Source: G963665495 sp963677785 | GTDB lineage: Bacteria > Desulfobacterota > Desulfovibrionia > Desulfovibrionales > Desulfovibrionaceae | Assembly (NCBI GenBank): GCA_963677785.2 | Contig: CAXXDH010000003.1 | Location: 2,976,001 to 3,040,000, forward strand | Length of the DNA stretch: 64,000 nucleotides | Reading direction: 5' to 3' | Shown here: piece by piece, positions 41,789 to 50,515 of the stretch | How the letters are laid out: the number at the start of each line of letters is the position of its first letter | Position numbering within the stretch: the first letter of the stretch is position 1 | Notes under the pieces: generated by a model | Databases searched by the model: none | Told to the model about the DNA's origin: nothing | Seen by the model: only the letters and a program-made list of their open reading frames with translations | Translations under genes and position numbers: made by a program

Positions 41789-42643
41789 GTGACAAAGCGC
41801 CCGGACACCTTGCCCGGGCTTGCAGCCCGGGCGTTGTCTTTCCTGCCGCGTACCGCAGCAGCCATTCTTGCGGGATGCGCCGTGTTCGTCTGGGCAGTGC
41901 CTTTTGCCTGCGCCCAAGGCTTTTCCCCGCCCGTACGTCCGGTCATGGCCATCATCATAGACGACCTTGGAGACAGTCCGCTCAGTGCGCGCAAACTGGC
42001 CGCATTACACCTGGCCCTGACATTCTCGATCATTCCGCATACGCGCCGTACACAGGATGTGCTTGCCGTGGCGCATGAGGCCGGGTTGGAGACTCTTTTG
42101 CACCAGCCCATGGAACCGGTAAAATATCCGCAGCACGACCCCGGACTGGGAGCCTTATTCGTCACCATGGACGCCGGGCGTATCCAGGAGATTCTGCAGG
42201 AGAATTTCGCTCTTGTTCCCGGAGTGGTCGGCATGAACAACCATATGGGGTCGCGTTTTACGCAGGATGAAACGCGGATGGAGATTGTGCTGGCTGAAGC
42301 CAAGCGCAGAGGTTTGTTTGTCGTCGACAGCCTGACCCATCCCAATTCACAGGTGGTACGGGCCGCGGCCAGGGTCGGCGTGCCGTGTCTCGTACGGGAC
42401 GTGTTTCTGGACAACGTGCGTACGCCGCAGGCAGTGCTGCGGCAATTGCGCAAAACCGAGGCCATAGCCAGACGCAAAGGGCGGGCCATAGCCATCGGCC
42501 ATCCCAAGGGCGCCACTCTGCAGGCATTGCAGACCTGGAGCAAGACTCGTGACAGGGATATATTGCTGTTGCCCGTCAGCGGATTGCTGCGTCCGCAAGG
42601 CCAGGAACAGGGAAATATGGCGCAGACCCGCACAGCCCCTTGA
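41789..42643 (+). CDS. Divergent polysaccharide deacetylase (DUF610/YibQ-like)
   Basis: 284 residues from GTG 41789; the start is weakly supported, since no clear ribosome site precedes it and it lies just after the ctpA terminator. A signal or membrane segment (about 21-44, AAAILAGCAVFVWAVPFACA) leads to the NodB-like core: MAIIIDDLGDSPLSARKL, LTFSIIPHTR, LHQPMEP, VGMNNHMGSRFT and IAIGHPKG. Metal-binding Asp and His of classic deacetylases are only partly kept, as usual for this family. Its location after an EnvC-like gene and ctpA mirrors envC-yibQ in other proteobacteria, suggesting a cell-wall role. Confidence 0.88.
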   Translation: MTKRPDTLPGLAARALSFLPRTAAAILAGCAVFVWAVPFACAQGFSPPVRPVMAIIIDDLGDSPLSARKLAALHLALTFSIIPHTRRTQDVLAVAHEAGLETLLHQPMEPVKYPQHDPGLGALFVTMDAGRIQEILQENFALVPGVVGMNNHMGSRFTQDETRMEIVLAEAKRRGLFVVDSLTHPNSQVVRAAARVGVPCLVRDVFLDNVRTPQAVLRQLRKTEAIARRKGRAIAIGHPKGATLQALQTWSKTRDRDILLLPVSGLLRPQGQEQGNMAQTRTAP

Positions 42644-42913
42644 AATATCCGTCCATACCTTGTAGAGGCTGCATGGCGCCTGCAGGCGGAAACACCGGAC
42701 AATTGTGTAAATTTCCGCCGGCGAAAGTGTCTTTTTGTTCCGCCCGTGAAGGATTCTTTGCCCGGACGCCAATACCTGCCAGGACCGGGTCGGACGCGCG
42801 GGAATGGGCGGTGGAAGCCTGGCGCTGCGGTTTTCAGAGCTTTAACGGTTCTGATGCCGCCGCAGGCAGTGGTTAGTTCATTTGGATTGCAATTTTTTAA
42901 GGAGGGTGAAAAG

Positions 42914-43333
42914 ATGGTGCAGCAAACCTTATCGATTATCAAGCCTGACGCTGTGGAGCGGAATCTGACCGGAGCTGTTCTGAAGATGATTCAGGAATCC
43001 GGCCTCAAGGTCAAAGCCATGAAAATGATTCAGCTTACCAAAGAGCAGGCTCAGGGCTTTTATGCCGTGCACAAGGAACGGCCCTTTTTCGACAGCCTGT
43101 GCGAGTTCATGATTTCCGGTCCCGTGGTGGTCAGCGTGCTGGAAGGCGAAGACGCCATTGCCAAATACCGCGCACTGATGGGCGCCACCAATCCGGCCAA
43201 TGCGGAAGAAGGCACGATTCGCAAGCTGTACGCCCTGGATGTGGAAAAGAATACCGTTCACGGTTCGGATGCTCCTGAAACCGCAGCCGTGGAAATCGCG
43301 TACTATTTCAACCAACTGGAGATTGTAGGCTAA
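42914..43333 (+). CDS. ndk: Nucleoside diphosphate kinase
   Basis: 139 residues from ATG 42914 behind AAGGAGGGTG; the longer frame from 42746 is not supported. Conserved parts are QQTLSIIKPDAV, HKERPFFDSL, ALMGATNPA and the active-site NTVHGSDAPE with His116, which is phosphorylated. It balances nucleoside triphosphate pools. Its stop codon overlaps the proC start by one base (TAATG), so the pair is translationally coupled. The 270-base gap before it holds no recognisable gene. Confidence 0.96.
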   Translation: MVQQTLSIIKPDAVERNLTGAVLKMIQESGLKVKAMKMIQLTKEQAQGFYAVHKERPFFDSLCEFMISGPVVVSVLEGEDAIAKYRALMGATNPANAEEGTIRKLYALDVEKNTVHGSDAPETAAVEIAYYFNQLEIVG

Positions 43334-44136
43334 TGCAAACGAGCTTGGGCTGTATCGGCTGCGGCAACATGGGCTCGGCCATCCTGAAAGGATTGGCCGG
43401 ACGGGATGATTTGCAACTCTACGGAATGGATCTTGATCCGAACCGGCTTGAAGTGTTGCATCAAGAGGCCGGACTTACGGCTTGTTCCTCGATACGTGAA
43501 CTTGCGGAAAAATCCGACTATCTGTTGCTCTGCGTCAAGCCGCATCAGGTGCAGGGCATGCTCAAGGAGCTCGCTCCGCGTCTCCAGGGCTCGCAGGTGG
43601 TCATTTCCATTGCCGCCGGAGTCACCCTGACACAGCTCAAGACCTTTTCCGGAGGCGGCTCCCCCGTGGTACGGGTGATGCCCAACACACCCGCCATGGT
43701 TCAGGAAGGCGTTTTCGCCGTATGCCTGGACGATCCGGATCTCAAAAAAGTGCAGAAGGAATTCGTTTCCGGGCTGTTCGAGCCTCTGGGCAAAGTCTAC
43801 TCACTGCATGAGCGTTATTTCGATGCATTCACCGCCGTGGTGGGCAGCGGTCCGGCCTATGTGCTGTATTTCATGGAAGCTCTGGTGGAATCAGGGGTCA
43901 CCCTCGGATTGACGCGTGCCCAATCCACCGAGATGGTCAAGCAGCTGTTCTCCGGAACGGCCAAAATGGCTCAGGAATCCCCGCTGCATCTCAGCGTTCA
44001 GCGCGAGATGGTCACTTCCCCGGCAGGTACCACCATCCAGGGGCTGAACGTCATGGATGCGCATGGCGTACGTGCGGCCATTGTCGCTGCCGTGGAGGCC
44101 GCCTACACCAGAAGCATTGAGTTGGGCCAGGAATAA
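43333..44136 (+). CDS. proC: Pyrroline-5-carboxylate reductase
   Basis: 267 residues. The N-terminal Rossmann motif is GCIGCGNMGSAILKGL; VKPHQVQGML, VVRVMPNTPAMVQEG and the C-terminal signature MVTSPAGTTIQGLNVMDAHG follow. It catalyses the last step of proline synthesis with NAD(P)H. It is coupled to ndk. A repeat element lies directly downstream. Confidence 0.95.
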   Translation: MQTSLGCIGCGNMGSAILKGLAGRDDLQLYGMDLDPNRLEVLHQEAGLTACSSIRELAEKSDYLLLCVKPHQVQGMLKELAPRLQGSQVVISIAAGVTLTQLKTFSGGGSPVVRVMPNTPAMVQEGVFAVCLDDPDLKKVQKEFVSGLFEPLGKVYSLHERYFDAFTAVVGSGPAYVLYFMEALVESGVTLGLTRAQSTEMVKQLFSGTAKMAQESPLHLSVQREMVTSPAGTTIQGLNVMDAHGVRAAIVAAVEAAYTRSIELGQE

Positions 44137-44141
44137 AACAT

Positions 44142-44252
44142 ACTGCCTTCGGCGGCAAGAGGATCTTTTTTCCGGCGCAGCCGGATAAGAGACTCCAAGC
44201 ATCTTGCGATGCTACGTTTCTCTAATAACAAGATTCCTTAGCCGCCGGAGGC
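44142..44252. repeat. Composite repeat with inverted GCCGCCGAAGGC-like ends (module B relative)
   Basis: Left end TGCCTTCGGCGGCA (44142-44155) is the inverse of the tail seen in module B, and the right end is AGCCGCCGGAGGCC. Inside lie hairpins TCCGGC-GCA-GCCGGA (44171-44185) and AGCATC-TTGC-GATGCT (44198-44213). It separates proC (plus) from sppA (minus). Confidence 0.6.
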
Positions 44253-44285
44253 CTTTTCATCTCAGGATGGAAACGTTTTTGTTTT

Positions 44286-45266
44286 CTACTGCGCGTATTC
44301 CGGCGCCCAGAGGTAATAGAAGCCCGTATGGGGTACAGAGAGCAGTCCTTCGGGCAGGCCCGTACGGATCAGGCTGGGGCTTGCAGGGCTCTGGTTGAGG
44401 ATCGTATTGTACGGGCTGTCGTCTTCATATTCTTCTCTGCGGTAGGTGATGACCTTGGCGTCATCCGGAAGTCCCGCCAGTCTTTTCGCCAGGTTCATGG
44501 CGTCCGTCGCATAGCCCAGAGAATCCACTAGTCCCAGGTTCAGTGCCTGGCCAGCGGTCATGACGCGTCCGTCGCGGACTGTGGCCAGCTGCGCGTTCGT
44601 CAGGTGGCGGCTCTTCGTGACCACGGACAGAAAACGCTGGTTCAGCTGGTCGATGATGGTCTGAAACATGGCCTGTTCCTTGGGGGTGCTGCCGCGCATG
44701 AAGGACCCCATGTCCTTGAGTTCGCCGGATTTGGTTATTTCCGCACGGATGCCGAGTTTTTCCATCAGTCCGGCGGCGTCCGGCCGGATGAAAATGGTGC
44801 CGATGGAACCGGTGAGCGTGGTGGGGTGAGCCACGATACGGTCGGCGGCCGCTGCCGTGTAATACCCGCCCGATGCCGCCACTTCGAGCAGCATGGCCAC
44901 GACCTTGGCGCCGCTTTTTTCTTTGAAGCGCCGTATGCTGTGGTACAGAATATCACTGGCGGTAACCGTGCCTCCGGGGCTGTCTATGGAAAGCACCAGC
45001 GCTTTCACCGCGTCATCCTTGGCGGCTTTTTCCAATCGGGCGGTGACTTCATGGACAATGCTCGGCCTGGTAGTGACGAGCCCCGATCCCGGCGAAGTGG
45101 AGAGCATGCCTCTGACGGGCAGCAACAGGATTTTTCGATTTCCCGCGCCGGACAGGACCTGTTCTTCCAAAGCCTCTTTGGGGCCGCTGATCAGGGAAAT
45201 TTTAGGTGAACACGCGCATAACAGGCAGAGCAGCAGCACGAAGGGTGTAACCAGATATTTGGGCAT
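44286..45266 (-). CDS. sppA: Signal peptide peptidase, S49 family
   Basis: 326 residues. The N-terminus MPKYLVTPFVLLLCLLCACS has a lipobox-like LCAC, so it may be a lipoprotein. The S49 core shows LVLSIDSPGGTVTASDIL, VVAMLLEVAASGGYYTAAAA with the nucleophile Ser, and TGSIGTIFIR. The general-base Lys is probably that of ITKSGELKDMGSFMR. Half-length form (SppA2/SohB-like) as in most bacteria. It degrades cleaved signal peptides in the membrane. The sensor kinase gene lies 35 bases upstream in the same direction. Confidence 0.92.
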   Translation of the reverse strand: MPKYLVTPFVLLLCLLCACSPKISLISGPKEALEEQVLSGAGNRKILLLPVRGMLSTSPGSGLVTTRPSIVHEVTARLEKAAKDDAVKALVLSIDSPGGTVTASDILYHSIRRFKEKSGAKVVAMLLEVAASGGYYTAAAADRIVAHPTTLTGSIGTIFIRPDAAGLMEKLGIRAEITKSGELKDMGSFMRGSTPKEQAMFQTIIDQLNQRFLSVVTKSRHLTNAQLATVRDGRVMTAGQALNLGLVDSLGYATDAMNLAKRLAGLPDDAKVITYRREEYEDDSPYNTILNQSPASPSLIRTGLPEGLLSVPHTGFYYLWAPEYAQ

Positions 45267-45301
45267 CAGACTATTTCCTTTTGACGGCTATGGCCGGCGA
45301 T

Positions 45302-46660
45302 TCAGGCCGGGAATGTTATGGCGAACTGAACGCCTTCGCCTGCGCCGGTAATGGTGCTCAACTGGCCTTTGACCTGCTGTGTAAGCATTCTGACCAGCTG
45401 CAGCCCCAGGGAACGCGAGCTGTCCACGTCGATGTCCTCGGGCAGGCCGATGCCGTTGTCTTTGAAAGTCAGGCGCAGGGCAGTAATACCGTCCAGGATT
45501 TCCTTGTTCAGTTCGATACGGATAGTGCCCGGGGCGCCTTGAGGAAAGGCGTGTTTCAAGGCGTTGGAGAGCAGCTCGTTGATGATCAGGCCGCAGGGAA
45601 TGGCGAAATCGACGTTGAACACGAGATCGGCTATTTCGATGTCGATGGTGATATCGCCCCTGTTTTTGTAGGAGCCGGAAACATGGGAAACAAGACTGCG
45701 AATATAGTCCTTGAAGTCGATTTTATTCAAGGCGTCCGAACGGTAGAGGAGTTCGTGAATCAGGGCCATGGATTTGACCCTGTTCTGGCTGTCGCGCAGC
45801 GCTTCGGCCACACGTCTGTCTTCCAGAAAGCTGGACTGCAGATTGAGGAGGCTTGAAATAACCTGCAGGTTGTTTTTGACTCTGTGGTGAATTTCCTTGA
45901 GCAGCACTTCTTTTTCTTTGAGCGAGGTCTTGAGCTTTTCCTCGGTACGCTTCTGACGGCTGATATCTCTGATTACCGCCACGTTGGAAAGCAGTTTTCC
46001 AGCTGGAGAACGGACCTTTGACCAGGAGACCGTGACGGGAAATAATTCTCCGTCCCGACGCGTATGGAAAATCTCTTGGGAATCGTCTTCGGAGCACGTA
46101 AGAATGTGCGGCAAGAGGCTGTCTACGGCCAAGCCCATGGTCTGTTCGCGCGTATAGCCGTACGTTTGACAAAAGGAGTCGTTTACGGCGACGATACGGT
46201 TATGCGGGTCCGTGATGCAGATGCTGTCGCTGATGCACATGACCGCTCTGGCCAAAACGTCGTTGTGCTGACCGGTCCGATTCGTATCCAGCGCATTTTG
46301 CATGGAAGCGACCACTGACTTCGCGTCCAGGGTCTCGGGAGTCCCCACAAGGACGTCCGAGATGCCTCCTTTGACCAGTTCGAGCGCACTGCGAAAAGCG
46401 CTTTCCTGGGTAATGATCAAGGCCGGACGCGCTGCATTGCGTGAAAAATGCAACAGCGGTTCGACAAGATCATCCTGGAGGGAGTCCAGCGAGAGCAGCA
46501 GCAGATCGGGTTCGATACGTTCCAGTTGTTCCAGGGCGTTGTCCAGAGAAGCCGCCATACGCATTTCGCCTATGGCGGCATGTTGACTGAGCAGGTCGAT
46601 AAGTGCGGACCGCCTGGATTCGTGCGCATCGATAAGCAAGAGGTGCAGACTGGAATACAT
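45302..46660 (-). CDS. Histidine kinase: pseudo-receiver, PAS, HisKA_2-type
   Basis: 452 residues, cytoplasmic. Residues 1-125 resemble a receiver domain (LHLLLIDAHESRRSALIDLL), but in EPDLLLLSLDS a Ser stands where the phosphorylated Asp should be. A PAS domain follows (about 140-255, ISDSICITDPHNRIVAVNDS). The kinase part is of the HWE/HisKA_2 type: LKEIHHRVKNNLQVISSLL with the phospho-His at about 275-277, then ATPase boxes NELLSNALKHAFPQG, LTFKDNGIGLPEDID and GLQLVRMLTQQ. No response regulator gene is adjacent. GGAGAG lies upstream of the ATG at 46660. Confidence 0.9.
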   Translation of the reverse strand: MYSSLHLLLIDAHESRRSALIDLLSQHAAIGEMRMAASLDNALEQLERIEPDLLLLSLDSLQDDLVEPLLHFSRNAARPALIITQESAFRSALELVKGGISDVLVGTPETLDAKSVVASMQNALDTNRTGQHNDVLARAVMCISDSICITDPHNRIVAVNDSFCQTYGYTREQTMGLAVDSLLPHILTCSEDDSQEIFHTRRDGELFPVTVSWSKVRSPAGKLLSNVAVIRDISRQKRTEEKLKTSLKEKEVLLKEIHHRVKNNLQVISSLLNLQSSFLEDRRVAEALRDSQNRVKSMALIHELLYRSDALNKIDFKDYIRSLVSHVSGSYKNRGDITIDIEIADLVFNVDFAIPCGLIINELLSNALKHAFPQGAPGTIRIELNKEILDGITALRLTFKDNGIGLPEDIDVDSSRSLGLQLVRMLTQQVKGQLSTITGAGEGVQFAITFPA

Positions 46661-46814
46661 GGTTTCGAGCTCTCCAGCGGTTGCTGCGGCAAGACTGGTT
46701 CATTAGTTTTTTTACTACGTTCGCACGCGTTGCCTATACCATCAGGGGGACAGTCCGGCAACACGGCAGGCGAGGACGCCATGTTGCACGTCAGATGAAT
46801 AATTGGAGTAAATT

Positions 46815-47552
46815 ATGGACAATCCTTTTAAACAATTGAACAAAAAAAAATACCCTAAAAATCGTGATGAAGCCAAGGCTCTGGCCAAGAAAAAAAACGC
46901 CGCAGCAACTCCTCCTGTGGAGCAGCAAATGGAGGCGCACGATTCTGATGAGGCGGTTTTTTTCTCGGCCATGGGTGGAGTTAAACCATTGAACGCTTCC
47001 GGGCGCGAGGTGGCTCCTGTGAATCCGGCAGGCCAGACGTCAAAGAAAGTGGTACAGCAACCTTTGTCCGAAGAAGAGGAAATCCGCGGCAAGCTGCAGG
47101 ATCTGGTGTCCGGGAAAGTGGAGTTCACCTTTGAGCATACGGACGAATTCATTCTCGGCCGTGTCAAAGGGCTGGATCAAAAGATTCTCATTCAATTGAA
47201 AAACGGCCAGTTCAGTCCGGAAGGGCATCTGGATCTTCATGGTTGCAACGCGCTGCAAGCGTATACGAGCATGCTCAGCTTTATCCGCGAAAATTATCTG
47301 CACGGGAAACGTTGTCTGCTGTTGATTCCCGGGCGGGGAAAGAATTCTCCCGAAGGCTATGCCGTGCTGCGTGAAAAGGTGCAGAACTGGCTGACTCGCG
47401 ATCCGCTCAAGCGCGTGGTGCTGGCTTTTTGTACGGCCTTGCCTAAACACGGCGGCGCTGGGGCGCTGTACGTGCTGCTGCGGCGACAGAAAAAAAATAT
47501 GGGCAAGATTCAGTGGGATAAAAATCTGATTGATTTTGACGATACGCTTTGA
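46815..47552 (+). CDS. Smr domain protein
   Basis: 245 residues. The N-terminal half is charged and probably disordered (MDNPFKQLNKKKYPKNRDEA). The Smr domain is in the C-terminal half: LDLHGCNALQAYTSMLSFIR (about 142-161), LLLIPGRGKNSPEG and KHGGAGALYVLLRRQ. Stand-alone Smr proteins bind nucleic acids and many are endonucleases; the LDLHG and GRG motifs are kept. A run of nine A at 46841-46849 in the early coding region is a possible slippage site. Divergent from the kinase gene. Confidence 0.9.
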   Translation: MDNPFKQLNKKKYPKNRDEAKALAKKKNAAATPPVEQQMEAHDSDEAVFFSAMGGVKPLNASGREVAPVNPAGQTSKKVVQQPLSEEEEIRGKLQDLVSGKVEFTFEHTDEFILGRVKGLDQKILIQLKNGQFSPEGHLDLHGCNALQAYTSMLSFIRENYLHGKRCLLLIPGRGKNSPEGYAVLREKVQNWLTRDPLKRVVLAFCTALPKHGGAGALYVLLRRQKKNMGKIQWDKNLIDFDDTL

Positions 47553-47576
47553 TGAAAAGCGGCGTGCAGCACGGAG

Positions 47577-47798
47577 TCAGCGCTTGAACAATCCCAAAAT
47601 CAGGGAGACCACGATGCTGACTATCAGGCAGGTGACCCAGGGAAAATGAAAGGAAAAGTTGCCACGCTGCACGTTGACATCTCCCGGAAGCCTGCCCAGG
47701 GGAAGTCTGAAGGGGAGTTTGTCCTGAAAAAGCAGATAGCAGCCGACGACAAGGCTGATGATGCCCAGAACAACCAACAGTTTACCCAGCTCCTGCAT
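47577..47798 (-). CDS. DUF2905 family small membrane protein
   Basis: 73 residues with two membrane helices (about 4-24, LGKLLVVLGIISLVVGCYLL, and 52-70, FPWVTCLIVSIVVSLILGL) around the conserved LPLGRLPGDVNVQRGNFSFHFP. This pattern defines DUF2905. Function unknown. It lies downstream of mreB on the same strand and may share its transcript. Confidence 0.88.
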   Translation of the reverse strand: MQELGKLLVVLGIISLVVGCYLLFQDKLPFRLPLGRLPGDVNVQRGNFSFHFPWVTCLIVSIVVSLILGLFKR

Positions 47799-47853
47799 GG
47801 AAGCGTCCCTCGTATTTGATGCCTAGCCGGGCAAGCTTGAGAACGCGTACCCG

Positions 47854-48879
47854 TCAGCTAATGAACACGTTGCTGTAGCGCTTCATGTTTTCCAGTATGC
47901 GGCCGGCACCCCGTACGCAGGTGGTCAACGGGTCTTCGTCCAGCTGGACGTGCAAGGAAGTGGTCTGACTGATGGCCTTGTCCATGTTGCGGATCAAGGC
48001 ACCGCCTCCCACCAGCAGAATGCCGCGTTCGGAAATATCATGCACCAGCTGCGGGGGGGTTTTTTCCAGAGTGCGCCGGACAGCCTGAAGTATGGCGTTG
48101 ACCGGTTGGGCAATGGCTTCGCGTACGAAGCTGTCGTCAATGGTCACGGTTTCAGGCAGGCCGGAAGAAATGCTGCGGCCGGAAACCTGCATGGTCAAAG
48201 GTTCGTCCAGCTTGGCTGCCGAACCGATCTGGATCTTGATTTTTTCGGACATGGTCTCGCCGATCAGCAGCTTGTATTCATGCTTGACCGCTTCCTGGAC
48301 CGCTTCGTTCATTTCATCTCCGGCAACACGGAGTGATTCGCCGCATACAAGTCCTGAAAGGCTGATGACGGCTACATCGCAGGTGCCCCCGCCGATATCC
48401 ACAACAAAGCTTCCGATGGGTTCTTCAACAGGAAGATTGGCGCCGATGGCCGAGGACATGGCTTCGTCCACCAGTTTGACGTCTTTGACGCCGACTTCAT
48501 GGGCGGAATCAATGACAGCCCGTTTTTCGACATTGGTAACGTAAGGAGGAATGCCGATTACCATGTTGGGTTTTACAAGTCCGAGCCCGCTGGTCACTTT
48601 TTTGATGAAGTGGGAAATCATTCGGTTGGTTACTTCAAAGTCGGCGATGACGCCGTCTTTCAACGGTCTGATGATTTTTATCCCCTGGGGTTCGCGTCCC
48701 ATGAAAGTTTTGGCTTCTGCTCCAACGGCCATTACGGTGTTTTGACGCTCGTTGATGGCGACAACAGAAGGTTCGTTCAGGACAATACCTTTTTTGGAAT
48801 AGTGGATCAGCGTGTTGGCCGTGCCAAGGTCCATGGCCAAATCCTTGGCAAACCATTTTAACAGATTGGCAAATCCCAT
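47854..48879 (-). CDS. mreB: Rod shape-determining protein MreB
   Basis: 341 residues from ATG 48879, behind GGAG on the minus strand; the frame runs on to 48999 but the extension is not MreB-like. Actin-fold motifs: DLAMDLGTANTLIH (phosphate 1), SFVVDIGGGTCDVAVIS (phosphate 2), LVDEAMSSAIGANLP and ILLVGGGALIRNMDKAI (adenosine). It polymerises under the membrane and guides the elongation wall-synthesis complex. mreC and mreD do not follow; DUF2905 does. Confidence 0.96.
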   Translation of the reverse strand: MGFANLLKWFAKDLAMDLGTANTLIHYSKKGIVLNEPSVVAINERQNTVMAVGAEAKTFMGREPQGIKIIRPLKDGVIADFEVTNRMISHFIKKVTSGLGLVKPNMVIGIPPYVTNVEKRAVIDSAHEVGVKDVKLVDEAMSSAIGANLPVEEPIGSFVVDIGGGTCDVAVISLSGLVCGESLRVAGDEMNEAVQEAVKHEYKLLIGETMSEKIKIQIGSAAKLDEPLTMQVSGRSISSGLPETVTIDDSFVREAIAQPVNAILQAVRRTLEKTPPQLVHDISERGILLVGGGALIRNMDKAISQTTSLHVQLDEDPLTTCVRGAGRILENMKRYSNVFIS

Positions 48880-49539
48880 GTCAGCTCCATTTTTGCCCGC
48901 AATGCGTCTAAAGGGGCGTGCGTACTGGTATCGTAAGCGCTTTGTGTTCGTTTGCAAAAGCCGGAAAAAATTATAACTGAAATCCTCTTTATACACCATG
49001 GCCGTTTTACTGGGCCGGGCATATTTTCCCCGTGAGGATTACGCAGCCAGAAATATCTTCCATAAAGCAAGAAGCATGCGTTTTTCAAGTTCAAAATGCC
49101 TGGTTTGAGGTGCCTCAGCAAAATTTATTGCCATTGGAGCAGGGTGCTACTGAAAGTGCATCCATATGCGTCCTGGGATTAGGGCTATTCCATAAGTAAT
49201 GCATCTAATTGATAGCTCCCGCTGTTTGAGACTCAAACATTTATTTATATAAAATACGGACTCAACAAAAAAGGGGCCTTCCGACCTCAAACGCACAGGA
49301 AATTTTCGGGTTGGCGCCAGTGCTGAGAAAAATTGCAGGGAAGGAAATGGGTTGTTTGGGAGCAAAGCTCAATGCCGGGGTATGTTTATTAAAATGTAAT
49401 GTAAGTAAATAATTTTATATTAAATTTCTCTTCAATGCAAGTGAGCTTTAAGAGGCGACTTTCCTCTGAATTCTCGCTACTCATTGACATCACCTTGTGA
49501 TTTTATTAGATCAAACTCTTTCCTTGGGAGGAGTTATTA
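48880..49539. other. 660-base region without a clear gene
   Basis: Lies between mreB (minus) and the SDR gene (plus). The part 49370-49530 is AT-rich and probably holds the SDR promoter. A minus-strand frame of 72 codons at 49147-49365 has no recognised motif and no good start. A sigma54-like pair near 49118 has 11 bases between GG and GC, one too many. Confidence 0.45.
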
Positions 49540-50496
49540 ATGCATCTGAATAAACGCGTTCTTGTAACCGGCGGTGCCGGTTTTTTAGGGTCACATTTGT
49601 GCGAGCGGCTGATTGCCGCAGGGTGCGAGGTTATTTGCCTGGACAATTTTTTTACAAGCACCCGCTCCAATGTCAGCCATTTGCTTGCATCCTCCAATTT
49701 TGAAGTCATGAGGCATGATGTGACCATTCCACTTTATGTTGAAGTGGATATGATTTTCAATCTGGCCTGTCCGGCGTCTCCGATTCACTACCAGACGGAT
49801 CCGGTCCAGACGACCAAAACGTCGGTTCATGGAGCCATCAACATGCTTGGTCTTGCCAAAAGGACCAAAGCCAAAATGATGCAGGCTTCCACCTCTGAAG
49901 TGTACGGCAGCCCCCATGTGCATCCTCAGACAGAAACGTACTGGGGCAATGTCAATCCCATTGGCCCGCGTTCCTGCTATGATGAAGGCAAACGTTGCGC
50001 GGAGACCCTTTGTTTCGACTATATTCGTCAGCACAAAATGCCTGTCAAGGTTGTGAGAATTTTCAACACGTACGGTCCACGCATGCACCCCAATGACGGT
50101 CGCGTGGTTTCCAACTTCATTCTCCAGGCCTTGCGAAACGAACCGATCACCGTCTACGGCGAAGGACAGCAGACGCGTTCTTTCTGTTATGTGGACGATT
50201 TGATTAATGGTTTTATGGCAGCGATGGAATCTCCCGACGATTTTCATGGTCCTGTGAATCTTGGCAATCCCGGCGAGTTTACCATCATGGAGCTAGCTGA
50301 ACTGGTCCTGGCTCTTACCGGTTCAAAATCCGAAATCATGTACAAGCCGCTTCCGCAGGATGATCCCATTCAACGTAAGCCGGACATTACGCTTGCCAAG
50401 GAAAAGCTGGATTGGGAGCCGACAATCCCTTTGCGCGAAGGGTTGATAAAGACCATCGCTTACTTTTCGGACCTGTTGAAAAAACTAGCAAAATAA
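49540..50496 (+). CDS. uxs: UDP-glucuronate decarboxylase (UDP-xylose synthase), extended SDR
   Basis: 318 residues, ATG behind GGGAGGAG. NAD-binding RVLVTGGAGFLGSHLCERL, CLDNFFTSTRSNV, FNLACPASPIHYQTDP and the catalytic ASTSEVYG and SCYDEGKRCAE (Tyr-x3-Lys) are all typical of UXS. NTYGPRMHPNDGRVVSNFI is another UXS hallmark. It makes UDP-xylose from UDP-glucuronate for surface polysaccharide. The second SDR gene follows after 19 bases. Confidence 0.92.
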   Translation: MHLNKRVLVTGGAGFLGSHLCERLIAAGCEVICLDNFFTSTRSNVSHLLASSNFEVMRHDVTIPLYVEVDMIFNLACPASPIHYQTDPVQTTKTSVHGAINMLGLAKRTKAKMMQASTSEVYGSPHVHPQTETYWGNVNPIGPRSCYDEGKRCAETLCFDYIRQHKMPVKVVRIFNTYGPRMHPNDGRVVSNFILQALRNEPITVYGEGQQTRSFCYVDDLINGFMAAMESPDDFHGPVNLGNPGEFTIMELAELVLALTGSKSEIMYKPLPQDDPIQRKPDITLAKEKLDWEPTIPLREGLIKTIAYFSDLLKKLAK

Positions 50497-50515
50497 TTTT
50501 ACTGGACCGTAGAAA

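Noticed and set aside
49113..49133. Sigma54-like element on the minus strand upstream of mreB (TGGCA ... TTGCT)
   Set aside because: GG and GC are 11 bases apart in place of the required 10, and mreB is not a typical sigma54 target.
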